Assembly (NCBI GenBank): GCA_012514415.1 | Contig: JAAZAH010000366.1 | Location: forward strand, 1-29,296 | Source: Sandaracinaceae bacterium | Lineage (GTDB): Bacteria > Myxococcota_A > Polyangia > Polyangiales > Houyiibacteriaceae | Direction of reading: 5' to 3' | DNA length: 29,296 bases | Part shown: positions 22,351 to 28,917 of the stretch, piece by piece | Numbering within the stretch: position 1 is the stretch's first letter | Layout: the number at the start of each line of letters is the position of its first letter | Position numbers and translations under genes: made by a program | Notes under the pieces: generated by a model | What the model was told of the DNA's origin: nothing | The model's database searches: none | What the model saw: only the letters and a program-made list of their open reading frames with translations

Positions 22351-23277
22351 ATGCCCGCATCCGAGCGCGCGATTCATCTTTGGGGCGTGCGGATCGCCTC
22401 TTCGCTCGTGCTCGTCGCTCTCGCGCTGCTTCTTACGCCCGCGCGCGCACGCGCGTGCCCGACGTGCAGCGTCGGCGATCCCACGCTCACGACCATGGGC
22501 GCCGAGGCTCCGTATAAAAACCGCGTCCGCCTCTCGCTCGGCGCGAGCACCCGCGGCGATCGCCTCGGTCGGCCGCAATTCGATGAGATCCGGCTACGCG
22601 AGCAGCGCCTCGATCTCACGGCCGCATGGTCCGCCACCGAGCGACTCGTACTCTCATTTAACCTTCCGCTCTCCCATCGTCATTTCGCCTACGCCGACCT
22701 TTCGCGCGAGCAGATCGTCACGCTCGGAGACGCCGAGCTGCGCGCCCGCATCATCCTTTTTCGTGATCGCCGATTTTCGCCCAATCACCTTCTTTCGATG
22801 ATCGCGGCCCTTGAGATGCCCACCGCGCCCCGCATCGACCGGCACGGTCAGCGTCTCCCGCTCGAAGTCCAGCCCGGGACAGGTTCGTGGGATCCCACGA
22901 TCGGTCTTGGATACGATCTCTTCAAAAATCCCTTCTCGCTCCATACCATCGCGACGCTGAAGATCAGCACGCCTGGTTTTGAGGGCTCGCTCGCCGGTCC
23001 GAGCGCGCGGCTCCTCGCGACTTTTCAATGGCAAGCGCATCCGCGGTTCGGATTGCGTGCCGGCATCGACTCGCGCATCGACGGCGTCACGCGTGAATCT
23101 TACGGCGAGGTCGCCAACTCTGGTGGTTTCATCGCGTTCGCGACGGCGGGTTTTGTGGCCTCGATGACCCGCCGAGCCCTCATCCACGCTTTCGTGTATA
23201 TCCCCACGCTGAATTTCCTTCGCGGCGAGCATCGAGAGGGAGTCGCCGCGTCGTTGGGCTTTACCTATGACATCTGA
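22351..23277 (+). CDS. Exported CPTC-motif protein, probable outer-membrane barrel
   Basis: A 308-residue protein of no firmly recognised family. Residues about 10-35 are a signal peptide (VRIASSLVLVALALLLTPARARA). The mature protein begins with CPTCSVGDPTLTTMG, a CxxC that could bind metal or form a disulfide. The rest alternates polar and hydrophobic strands with aromatic ends (NRVRLSLGASTRG, RLVLSFNLPLSHR, DPTIGLGYDLF, ATLKISTPGF, LGFTYDI), as in outer-membrane barrels, and it ends on a strand. The ATG at 22351 puts the signal peptide in place; an in-frame TTG at 22288 gives an unlikely extension. It lies 81 bases after regA and overlaps the next gene by 11 bases. A link to redox or copper metabolism is only context-based inference. 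Confidence 0.62.
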   Translation: MPASERAIHLWGVRIASSLVLVALALLLTPARARACPTCSVGDPTLTTMGAEAPYKNRVRLSLGASTRGDRLGRPQFDEIRLREQRLDLTAAWSATERLVLSFNLPLSHRHFAYADLSREQIVTLGDAELRARIILFRDRRFSPNHLLSMIAALEMPTAPRIDRHGQRLPLEVQPGTGSWDPTIGLGYDLFKNPFSLHTIATLKISTPGFEGSLAGPSARLLATFQWQAHPRFGLRAGIDSRIDGVTRESYGEVANSGGFIAFATAGFVASMTRRALIHAFVYIPTLNFLRGEHREGVAASLGFTYDI

Positions 23278-24034
23278 GCTTCTTCGTGGCGCGCTCCGCC
23301 AAGCGGGGCACATGACACTTTCTTTGGGTGACGTGCTCCATCGAGCGCTCGGGTTCATCGCCCTTTACGCCTTGAGCGCGCTCCTTCTCTCGGGTTGCCA
23401 TTCAAAGATCGAAGGGGTTCGCCTTGAGCTGCTCGCCTCCATCACCATCGATGAGAACGGGCTTGATGACGCCATGGGACGCGAGGTGACGCTCGACGAG
23501 CTCGTGCTCGGCGTCGAGATGGTCGAACTCATCGCCTGTGAGCCGGGCGCCGTATCCAGGGTCCTCGGGATGTTGCGCCCCACCCGAGCCCTCGCCTACC
23601 ACGGAGGGCCAGCCACTCCGACCACGTACGCGCATCACACCACGCTCGATCTTCTTCGCCAAGGAGAGCGCGCCTTTGGAGACGCGAGCGATGCGGAGAG
23701 TGATTCCGGATTCTCTCCGCCGGCCAACCGTTACTGCGCGGTTTTTCTGCGCCTCGGGGAGTTCACGGCGCGAGGCTTTGTGTCCGAGGAGAGGCTCGAG
23801 ATCTCCATCGATTCGCTCCGCCTCGACCTCTTCCTCGAGCTCGACGAACCGGGCGTCCTGGATGAGGTCCACCCGAACGCCGAGCTTCTCTACCACCTCG
23901 ATGTCGGCGCGCTGATCCGCCACCTCGAGCTTCGCTCTGCGCTCAGCGAGGTAGCGCATCGCAGAGAACTCGACGAGGGCATCCGCAAAAGCTCAAGTGT
24001 CCGCTGGCGCGAGCCCGATGTGAACGCGCCGTAA
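23267..24034 (+). CDS. Predicted lipoprotein of unknown function
   Basis: Unrecognised family. The N-terminus has a hydrophobic segment (ALGFIALYALSALLLSGC) ending in a lipobox, LSGC, so the mature protein should be lipid-anchored. Two starts are possible: ATG 23267, overlapping the upstream gene by 11 bases (255 residues, long leader), and ATG 23312, which gives a standard 29-residue signal and GCGGGG upstream. The mature part is rich in Leu, Glu and Asp, with few Cys and a YAHHTTLD stretch. Segments such as VTLDELVLGVEMVEL and LEISIDSLRLDLFLEL look like beta strands. A resemblance to the MbnP type of exported proteins is faint and unproved. Overlap with the CPTC gene implies they act together. 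Confidence 0.6.
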   Translation: MTSELLRGALRQAGHMTLSLGDVLHRALGFIALYALSALLLSGCHSKIEGVRLELLASITIDENGLDDAMGREVTLDELVLGVEMVELIACEPGAVSRVLGMLRPTRALAYHGGPATPTTYAHHTTLDLLRQGERAFGDASDAESDSGFSPPANRYCAVFLRLGEFTARGFVSEERLEISIDSLRLDLFLELDEPGVLDEVHPNAELLYHLDVGALIRHLELRSALSEVAHRRELDEGIRKSSSVRWREPDVNAP

Positions 24035-24071
24035 CCCCGCGTTTTTTATCTCGGCTTCATCAATTGAGAAT

Positions 24072-24091
24072 CCCCCTCATTTTATGGGGGG
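24072..24091. other. Strong hairpin downstream of the lipoprotein gene
   Basis: CCCCC-T-CAT-TTT-ATG-GGGGG forms eight base pairs with one bulged T and a three-base loop. No T-run follows on either strand, so it may act as a transcript-end barrier or structure rather than a classic terminator. Confidence 0.5.
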
Positions 24092-24120
24092 TAAAACGGC
24101 AGGAAGAACGGACGACTGAA

Positions 24121-24149
24121 CCCCTTTCGGGGAGATTTCTTCTTTTTTT
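24121..24149 (+). terminator. Weak terminator-like hairpin before the MpaB-family gene
   Basis: CCCC-TTTC-GGGG followed by a pyrimidine tract with seven T (24143-24149). The stem is only four pairs, but the T-rich tail is clear. The whole gap 24035-24281 is AT-richer than its surroundings and also holds the hairpin at 24072 and the inverted repeat at 24193. Confidence 0.45.
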
Positions 24150-24192
24150 GATTTTTGGGACTTTCCGAGCCGGGACCCTTTAAGATATTATG

Positions 24193-24211
24193 CAAGATGT
24201 ATCCTATCTTG
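24193..24211. promoter_or_regulatory. Inverted repeat upstream of the MpaB-family gene, candidate operator
   Basis: CAAGAT-N7-ATCTTG, perfect 6-bp arms, 70 bases before the ATG, in a local AT-rich stretch (AAGATATTATG) that could hold the promoter. The spacing is compatible with a TetR-type dimer site. This is inference only. Confidence 0.33.
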
Positions 24212-24281
24212 AGTCGATCGGTCGATCGTGCTCGAGCGGGATCGCGGCGCATTCGGGCGCTCTGAGAGAGAGGTTTCAATC

Positions 24282-25226
24282 ATGTCGTCCGTTTACACCT
24301 CCTTCGAAGCCACCATGGCCGAGCTCGCGCGACACTGCGAAGATCCACGCGCAGGACTCTTCGGGCCCGGTTCGCTTTCTTGGGAGATGGGTCGTGAGGC
24401 CTTCGTCTTCCTCGCCGGAGGCCGCGCGGCGCTCCTCCAAACGGCGCATCCTTTCGTCGCGCACGCCGTCGATCAGCACTCCGCCACCAAGACCGATCCG
24501 CTCGGCCGCTTCCACCGCACCTTCGAGGCAGTCTACGGCATCATCTTCGGTGACCTCGAGTTCGCCATGAGCCAAGCGCGGAAGGTCTTTCATATCCACG
24601 ACGGGATCAAGGGCCTCATCCGCGAAGACGTGGGGCGCTTTCACCGCGACGACGCATATCATGCGCTCGACGTCGAAGCGCTGCTTTGGGTGCACGCCAC
24701 GCTCCTCGATAGCGCGCTCGTCACGCACGAGATGATCGTCGGGAAGCTCAGCTACGATTATAAGAGCCGCTATTACGAAGAGTCGAAGATTTTTGCGCGC
24801 CTTTTTGGTGTGCCGAAGGACGCGCTTCCGAAGGATTATGCGGCGTTCCAAGCGTATTATCACGACGCGCTCGATTCAAATATGATCGCAGTCGGCGAGC
24901 CGGCGCGCGAGATGGCGGACTTTCTTTTCACTAGCGAGCGACGCGCGGCACGCCCCGTGATGCGCTGGTATCGCACGATGACCGCCGGACTCCTCCCCAA
25001 AAAGGTTCGCGAGGGCTACCGGATGAAGTTCGGACCGAAGGAGCGGTTCGTTTATGAGGCGAGCCTCTCGGCGATCCGCCTGGGCGCCCCCCTCCTCCCT
25101 GAGCGCCTCCGCTATACGCCGGCCTACGTCGAGGCGATGAAACGCCTCCAAGGGCTGCCCGCGATCGATCCGGCCGGGCGCCGCGTCGAGCAGCTGATCC
25201 TCGATTTCGTTCAGCCGAGTCTCTAA
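24282..25226 (+). CDS. MpaB / rubber-oxygenase (DUF2236) family protein
   Basis: Member of the oxygenase family that includes fungal ER-bound MpaB and latex-clearing protein Lcp, which is a b-type haem dioxygenase. The 314 residues show the family blocks: FGPGSLSWEMGREAFVFLAGGRAALLQTAHPFVAHAV (residues about 27-63), then GRFHRTFEAVYGIIFGD, DDAYHALDVEALLWVHATL, and a late GEPAREMADFLF. His residues in the RTFE, HAL and WVHA blocks are the usual haem-region residues. There is no signal peptide, so it is probably cytosolic. The ATG at 24282 has GAGAGG about eight bases upstream; an in-frame TTG/CTG-type extension to 24228 is unlikely. Substrate unknown; lipid or polyisoprenoid oxidation is plausible. 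Monocistronic, behind an inverted repeat. Confidence 0.85.
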   Translation: MSSVYTSFEATMAELARHCEDPRAGLFGPGSLSWEMGREAFVFLAGGRAALLQTAHPFVAHAVDQHSATKTDPLGRFHRTFEAVYGIIFGDLEFAMSQARKVFHIHDGIKGLIREDVGRFHRDDAYHALDVEALLWVHATLLDSALVTHEMIVGKLSYDYKSRYYEESKIFARLFGVPKDALPKDYAAFQAYYHDALDSNMIAVGEPAREMADFLFTSERRAARPVMRWYRTMTAGLLPKKVREGYRMKFGPKERFVYEASLSAIRLGAPLLPERLRYTPAYVEAMKRLQGLPAIDPAGRRVEQLILDFVQPSL

Positions 25227-25566
25227 GGCGGGGCGCCCGATTCGCGCATAGCGCATCAGGGCGAGGGAAGGCCCGCTCTTAGGCGCTTGGACAATCGGTC
25301 TCAGTCACCCCTCGGAACGAAGCGCTCTTCGCGACTCCACTTCGGACGATCGATCGGAGCGATTTCGGAGCGAAGCCGCAAAGCATCAGCGCACAAAAAC
25401 ACCTGCGCGCCACACCAGACAAACGATCCCTCGATGGCGGCGCCACGGATGCTCCGATTTCGACGATTTCGTTCAAAAGCCTGCCACCTCGCCCTTCATC
25501 GTGTATGTTTGAACAAGTTCAATTTTGATCCGGCGTTCAAGCGCCGTGAGAGTTTTGGAGGTCCGC
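25227..25566. other. Intergenic region upstream of the E2 gene
   Basis: 340 bases with no supported gene. The right end contains the 14-bp palindrome at 25509 and a GGAGG ribosome site (25556-25560). The left 250 bases show GC-rich self-complementary pieces but no T-tailed terminator, tRNA shape or coding signature that I can support. Confidence 0.6.
25509..25522. promoter_or_regulatory. KstR-type palindrome upstream of the E2 acyltransferase gene
   Basis: TTGAAC-AA-GTTCAA, perfect 6-bp arms, 44 bases before the GTG start. It matches TnnAACnnGTTnnA and shares TnGAACAnGTTCnA with the site at 13495 before the GMC gene. A single TetR-type regulator could bind both. Confidence 0.48.
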
Positions 25567-26850
25567 GTGAGCACCAAAGTGACGATGCCCCAGCTCGGCG
25601 AGAGCGTGGTTGAAGGGACCGTCGGCAAGTGGCTGGTGAATGAGGGCGATCGAGTCGAAAAGGATCAGCCGATTGTCGAGATCCTGACCGATAAGGCCGA
25701 CAGCGAGATCCCTTCACCCGTGGCTGGGGTGATCACCAAAATAGCCGCGAAGGTCGATGATATCGTCGAGGTGGGCGGACTGCTCTGCGAGATCGCCGAA
25801 GGCGCCGGCTCCGAGGTCTCGAGCGGGCCTTCGGAGAAAGAGCCCAGCGAAACAGCGGAGGCCTCCGCGAGCGCAGAAGAGGTCTCGAAGGGTGCGCCGC
25901 CGCCTTCACCCTCGGTTCGCCAGCTCGCGCGCGAAAGCGGCGTCGATTTGAGCTCGGTCAAGGGGACGGGAGCCGCCGGCCGCATCACCAAAGAGGACGT
26001 GCAGCGCGCCAGTGAAAGCGCCAAGGCCAGTCCCGCCCAAGAGCCGCCCAAGAGCCGCACCGTTTCGAGTCCCGCAAGCGAGCTGCCCACCTCGCTTCCG
26101 ATGCCGTCCGGCCGCCCGAGCGCTTTTCGCGTACCGCCCTACCGACCCGCTCCGGGCGATGAGATCATCCCGTTCTCTCGGCGGCGCCGCATCATCGCCG
26201 ACCATATGGTCTACTCGAAGCAGACCTCGCCGGATGTCGTGACCTTCGCGGAATGCGATCTCGATAAGACGGCGCGGCTTCGTGATAAGTTCAAGAATCA
26301 GTACAAGAAGGAAGGGGTCTCGCTGAGCTTTCTTTCCTTCGTGCTCGCCGCGACGGCGCGCGCCCTCCGGGAGTTCCCCGAACTCAACGCGCGCGTGCTC
26401 GATGATGCCTATGTGAAGCTCCGCGATGTGAACCTTGGCGTCGCGGTCGATACGCCCGAGGGGCTCGTCGTTCCTGTCATCAAAAACGCCGATGAGCTCA
26501 CCGTCCGGGGCCTTGCGCGAGCGGTCACGGATCTCGCCGATAAAGCGAGGAGTGGGAAGCTCACGCCGGACGATCTCGCCAATAAGACGTTCACCGTCTC
26601 GAACCCTGGCCTGCGCGGAAACCTCGTCGGCGGGGCGATCATCAGCCAACCGAACGTCGGCATCCTCCGTATCGGCACGATCAAAAAGCGCGTCGTCGTC
26701 GTCGAAAAGGACGGCGAAGACCTGATGGCGATTCATCCCGTCATGATGATGGCCCTCACCTACGATCACCGCATCATCGACGGAGTCCACGCCAACGGCT
26801 TCCTTTACCGCATCACAGAGATTCTCGAAGAGGGCGATTTCGAGCTCTGA
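25567..26850 (+). CDS. Dihydrolipoamide acyltransferase, E2 of a 2-oxoacid dehydrogenase
   Basis: Core E2 subunit carrying acyl groups on lipoate to CoA (427 residues). The N-terminal lipoyl domain VTMPQLGESVVEGTVGKWL has its lipoyl-lysine at residue 43 in ILTDKADSEIPSP. A flexible Ser/Pro/Glu linker follows, then the E1/E3-binding domain VRQLARESGVDLSSVKGTG, a Pro-rich linker, and the catalytic domain ending with ALTYDHRIIDGVHA, whose His-Asp pair is the active site. GTG 25567 is used, with GGAGG about 6 bases upstream. Motifs suit the branched-chain or 2-oxoglutarate type; sequence alone does not decide. No E1 or E3 gene adjoins it, so the complex is assembled from a distant locus. It has a KstR-type palindrome before the gene. 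Confidence 0.93.
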   Translation: MSTKVTMPQLGESVVEGTVGKWLVNEGDRVEKDQPIVEILTDKADSEIPSPVAGVITKIAAKVDDIVEVGGLLCEIAEGAGSEVSSGPSEKEPSETAEASASAEEVSKGAPPPSPSVRQLARESGVDLSSVKGTGAAGRITKEDVQRASESAKASPAQEPPKSRTVSSPASELPTSLPMPSGRPSAFRVPPYRPAPGDEIIPFSRRRRIIADHMVYSKQTSPDVVTFAECDLDKTARLRDKFKNQYKKEGVSLSFLSFVLAATARALREFPELNARVLDDAYVKLRDVNLGVAVDTPEGLVVPVIKNADELTVRGLARAVTDLADKARSGKLTPDDLANKTFTVSNPGLRGNLVGGAIISQPNVGILRIGTIKKRVVVVEKDGEDLMAIHPVMMMALTYDHRIIDGVHANGFLYRITEILEEGDFEL

Positions 26851-26954
26851 ACGCTCCCTATCTTTGGACACTCCCTCTCCCGAACAGTCGGCCTAGGATC
26901 AGATCATAGGCCAGCGCACATTGCGCGAAACTGTAGACGCAGAGGGGGTATCCA

Positions 26955-27377
26955 ATGAAATCGCGTGTCATCATCGTCTCGGGGCTCCACGCCGATCTGA
27001 CCGAAGACCACCTCTACGATCTTTTCGACGCTTATGGCTGCATCGAAGATGTGAGGCTCTTCGTCGACGAGGAGGACGGCCGTTCGCTTGGTTATGGCGA
27101 GGTGATCTACGCTTCAAGCGACTGCGCGATGCGGGCTCTCCGTGAATGCGAAGGACTCGAGATCTGGGGCGAGCGGCTAAGCCTTCGGCCCGCGAGCTAC
27201 GTCGAAGAAGAGGTCCTTCCGCAGATGAGCGAGCAGGAGCCCGCGTTCGAACGGCAGGGTCTTGAGCTGGGCGAAGGAAGCGAGCTAAGCGAAGAGGAGT
27301 TCCGTTTTGTCTCGGAGATCACCTTGCCGCTCTGGGCTCGAGAGGAGCTTCTTGACGATGCACTCGAGAGCGCCTGA
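26955..27377 (+). CDS. RRM-domain RNA-binding protein with acidic tail
   Basis: Single RNA recognition motif protein (140 residues). RNP2 is VIIVSGL near residue 5, and RNP1 is RSLGYGEVIY near 43-52, which keeps the aromatic Tyr but is looser than the standard K/R-G-F/Y-G/A-F-V-x-F. Predicted order is beta-alpha-beta-beta-alpha-beta over residues 4-78. The remaining 60 residues are Glu-rich (EEEVLPQMSEQEP, EGSELSEEEF), unlike the Gly-rich or basic tails of cyanobacterial RRM proteins. A GAGGGGG run at 26942-26948 provides the ribosome site for ATG 26955. Bacterial RRM proteins bind single-stranded RNA; the target here is unknown. The PTPS gene follows 70 bases later. Confidence 0.85.
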   Translation: MKSRVIIVSGLHADLTEDHLYDLFDAYGCIEDVRLFVDEEDGRSLGYGEVIYASSDCAMRALRECEGLEIWGERLSLRPASYVEEEVLPQMSEQEPAFERQGLELGEGSELSEEEFRFVSEITLPLWAREELLDDALESA

Positions 27378-27447
27378 GCCGCGAATCCACGATCGCTCGG
27401 GGCGCGTGCGCTTGTGAACACCCGCCCCATCCTGCATATCTCCTAGC

Positions 27448-27993
27448 GTGTCTGGTATTTATCGTATCCATCGAAGCGTCGATATCCACTTCGCCCACCA
27501 CATCCGTGGCCATGAAGGCGCGTGCATCAATCTGCATGGGCATACTTGGAAGTTCGAGGTGCTCGTCGAAGCGAGCGAGCTGTCGGAGCACGGCTTCGTT
27601 ATCGACTTTTCGCACCTCAAAAAGCGCGTCCTCGATCCTTGTTACGCGCTTCTCGACCACGCACTCGCCATTGGCGAGCTCACCTACGGCGAAGTTCACG
27701 AGGAACTCGCCCTTCTGGGTCGAAAGCTCCTCGATAGCCGCTCAGGTCTGCCCGAGGAGCTGGGCGATTCACGCGTCGAGCTCACTCTCAACCGCGCTCG
27801 TACCGAATATCCGGGCGGCATGAAGGTGGTCGTCTTCCCCTTCAGCCCGACGAGCGAGCGCCTCGCCGAATGGCTCTACCGGTTCGCCGCCAGCGAGCTC
27901 GACGACGAGCGTGTAAGGGTCGCCTCGGCGCGGATCTACGAGACGCTTCATCCGGTCGAGAGCGTCGCTGAATACATCCCCGCGCGCGTCTGA
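27448..27993 (+). CDS. 6-pyruvoyl-tetrahydropterin synthase / 6-carboxy-tetrahydropterin synthase (QueD) family
   Basis: Zinc enzyme of the PTPS/QueD family acting on dihydroneopterin triphosphate (181 residues, slightly long). FAHHIRGHEGACINLHGHTW at 15-34 holds the zinc His residues (His17, His30, His32) and the catalytic Cys26. A late YETLHPVESVAEY has the conserved Glu. VIDFSHLKKRV is the family's FxDFxxLK block. QueD leads to queuosine and 7-deazapurines; PTPS proper leads to biopterin. Which of the two cannot be told here, and no queC or queE is nearby. GTG 27448 is the start, with only a weak ribosome site (CCTAG). It converges on the CusF-like gene with three bases between the stop codons. 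Confidence 0.86.
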   Translation: MSGIYRIHRSVDIHFAHHIRGHEGACINLHGHTWKFEVLVEASELSEHGFVIDFSHLKKRVLDPCYALLDHALAIGELTYGEVHEELALLGRKLLDSRSGLPEELGDSRVELTLNRARTEYPGGMKVVVFPFSPTSERLAEWLYRFAASELDDERVRVASARIYETLHPVESVAEYIPARV

Positions 27994-27996
27994 GCC

Positions 27997-28359
27997 TTAT
28001 TTCGAAGAGCGCTTCGGTTTCTTCGAGATGCGGATGATAAAATGCTTCCCTTTATCGCCGCGGCGGAAACGGAAAGAGACCTCATCGTCCACCTCGAGCC
28101 CCTCGAAGAGTTTGGGATCCTCGATCCAAAAGGGCATGGTCATCTTCCGCATATAGCCCGGGATCTCTTCGTGGGTGATGGTGATCATCGAGCGTTCCTT
28201 TTCGATGCGGCGGATGATCCCTTCGGTCTCCCATTCGTTTGCATCGCTCATCGGATTGGCAGAGCGGATGGAGCCGAGCTCAAACGGGCTTCCGGCTTCG
28301 GCGGGCGACGCAAAAAGAGTGAGGAATGCGAAGGCAAGACTTGTGATGATCGCGTCCAT
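27997..28359 (-). CDS. CusF-like periplasmic copper-binding protein
   Basis: Small (120-residue) exported protein of the CusF copper-binding type. The signal peptide (IITSLAFAFLTLFASPAEA) occupies the first 22 residues. The mature protein forms the family's barrel: EGIIRRIEKERSMITITHEEI, broken here across residues 45-65, followed by PGYMRKMTMPFWIEDPKLFEGL. His63, together with Met residues in the YMRKMTM stretch, correspond to the His/Met copper ligands of CusF. The usual Trp ligand is not obvious. The tail is basic. Its ATG has AGGAGAG upstream, six bases past the trmO stop, so it is the third gene of a minus-strand operon. Likely role: periplasmic Cu(I) carriage or tolerance. Confidence 0.82.
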   Translation of the reverse strand: MDAIITSLAFAFLTLFASPAEAGSPFELGSIRSANPMSDANEWETEGIIRRIEKERSMITITHEEIPGYMRKMTMPFWIEDPKLFEGLEVDDEVSFRFRRGDKGKHFIIRISKKPKRSSK

Positions 28360-28365
28360 GCTCTC

Positions 28366-28917
28366 CTATTTGGGCGCTCCACCCGGTTTACGCAACTTGC
28401 GACTCCGCTGCGGTAGCGAGGGATCGAGCTCGTCGATCCATCCTGCCATCGAGTCTGGGAATGCGTCCGCGTAGGGGATATAAGGCTTGATGTCGAGGAT
28501 GGGCGTTCCGTCGATGAGATCGCATGCGCCGAGATAAAGACGGTTCTTCTCGATGGAGAGGAGCCGAACGGCCGAAAGCCCGATGGGGTTCGGTCGATGC
28601 GGCGCGCGTGTCGCGAGGAGCCCGCGCTTGATCTTCGGGCCGCGGGGAGGGATCACCTTCGCGTTGAAGCCGCGGTTGAGATGAAGGTGCGCGAGGATCC
28701 AGATGCGCTCGATCCCCTCGAGATCGGCGAGCGCTTCGACGGGGAGAACCTCGCGAAAGATCTCGATCGAGAATTCTCCCGCCTCGTCGCCGACGCTCGC
28801 CTGCTGCGGGGTCCCGAAGCGCTCCTTATAGGGCGTATGCGCGATCCCGATCGGCCGATAGACGATCTCCTCGGGGAAGTCGATCGCGTCGGTGTAGTTT
28901 TTTCGATCGCCGCTCAG
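28366..28917 (-). CDS. trmO: tRNA (adenine37-N6)-methyltransferase TrmO (TsaA/UPF0066 family)
   Basis: Methylates t6A37 of tRNA. The frame reads YRPIGIAHTPYKERFGTPQQ (residues near 22-41), then GIERIWILAHLHLNRG, ATRAPHRPNPIGLSAV and DGTPILDIKPYIPYADAFPD, the complete run of family motifs. No ATG, GTG or TTG lies in this frame between the stop at 29002 and the first conserved motif. CTG 28917 is used here as the best candidate: it overlaps the upstream gene's TGA in a CTGA arrangement, with GAGGA just upstream. ATC 28863 or 28875 is also conceivable. An ordinary start finder would give only the C-terminal half, from GTG 28656. The product is about 183 residues. The cusF-like gene follows six bases later. 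Confidence 0.82.
   Translation of the reverse strand: MSGDRKNYTDAIDFPEEIVYRPIGIAHTPYKERFGTPQQASVGDEAGEFSIEIFREVLPVEALADLEGIERIWILAHLHLNRGFNAKVIPPRGPKIKRGLLATRAPHRPNPIGLSAVRLLSIEKNRLYLGACDLIDGTPILDIKPYIPYADAFPDSMAGWIDELDPSLPQRSRKLRKPGGAPK

Noticed and set aside
28003..28016. CGAAG-AGCG-CTTCG as a terminator for the pterin synthase gene
   Set aside because: It lies inside the CusF-like coding end, has a five-base stem and only a broken T-run.
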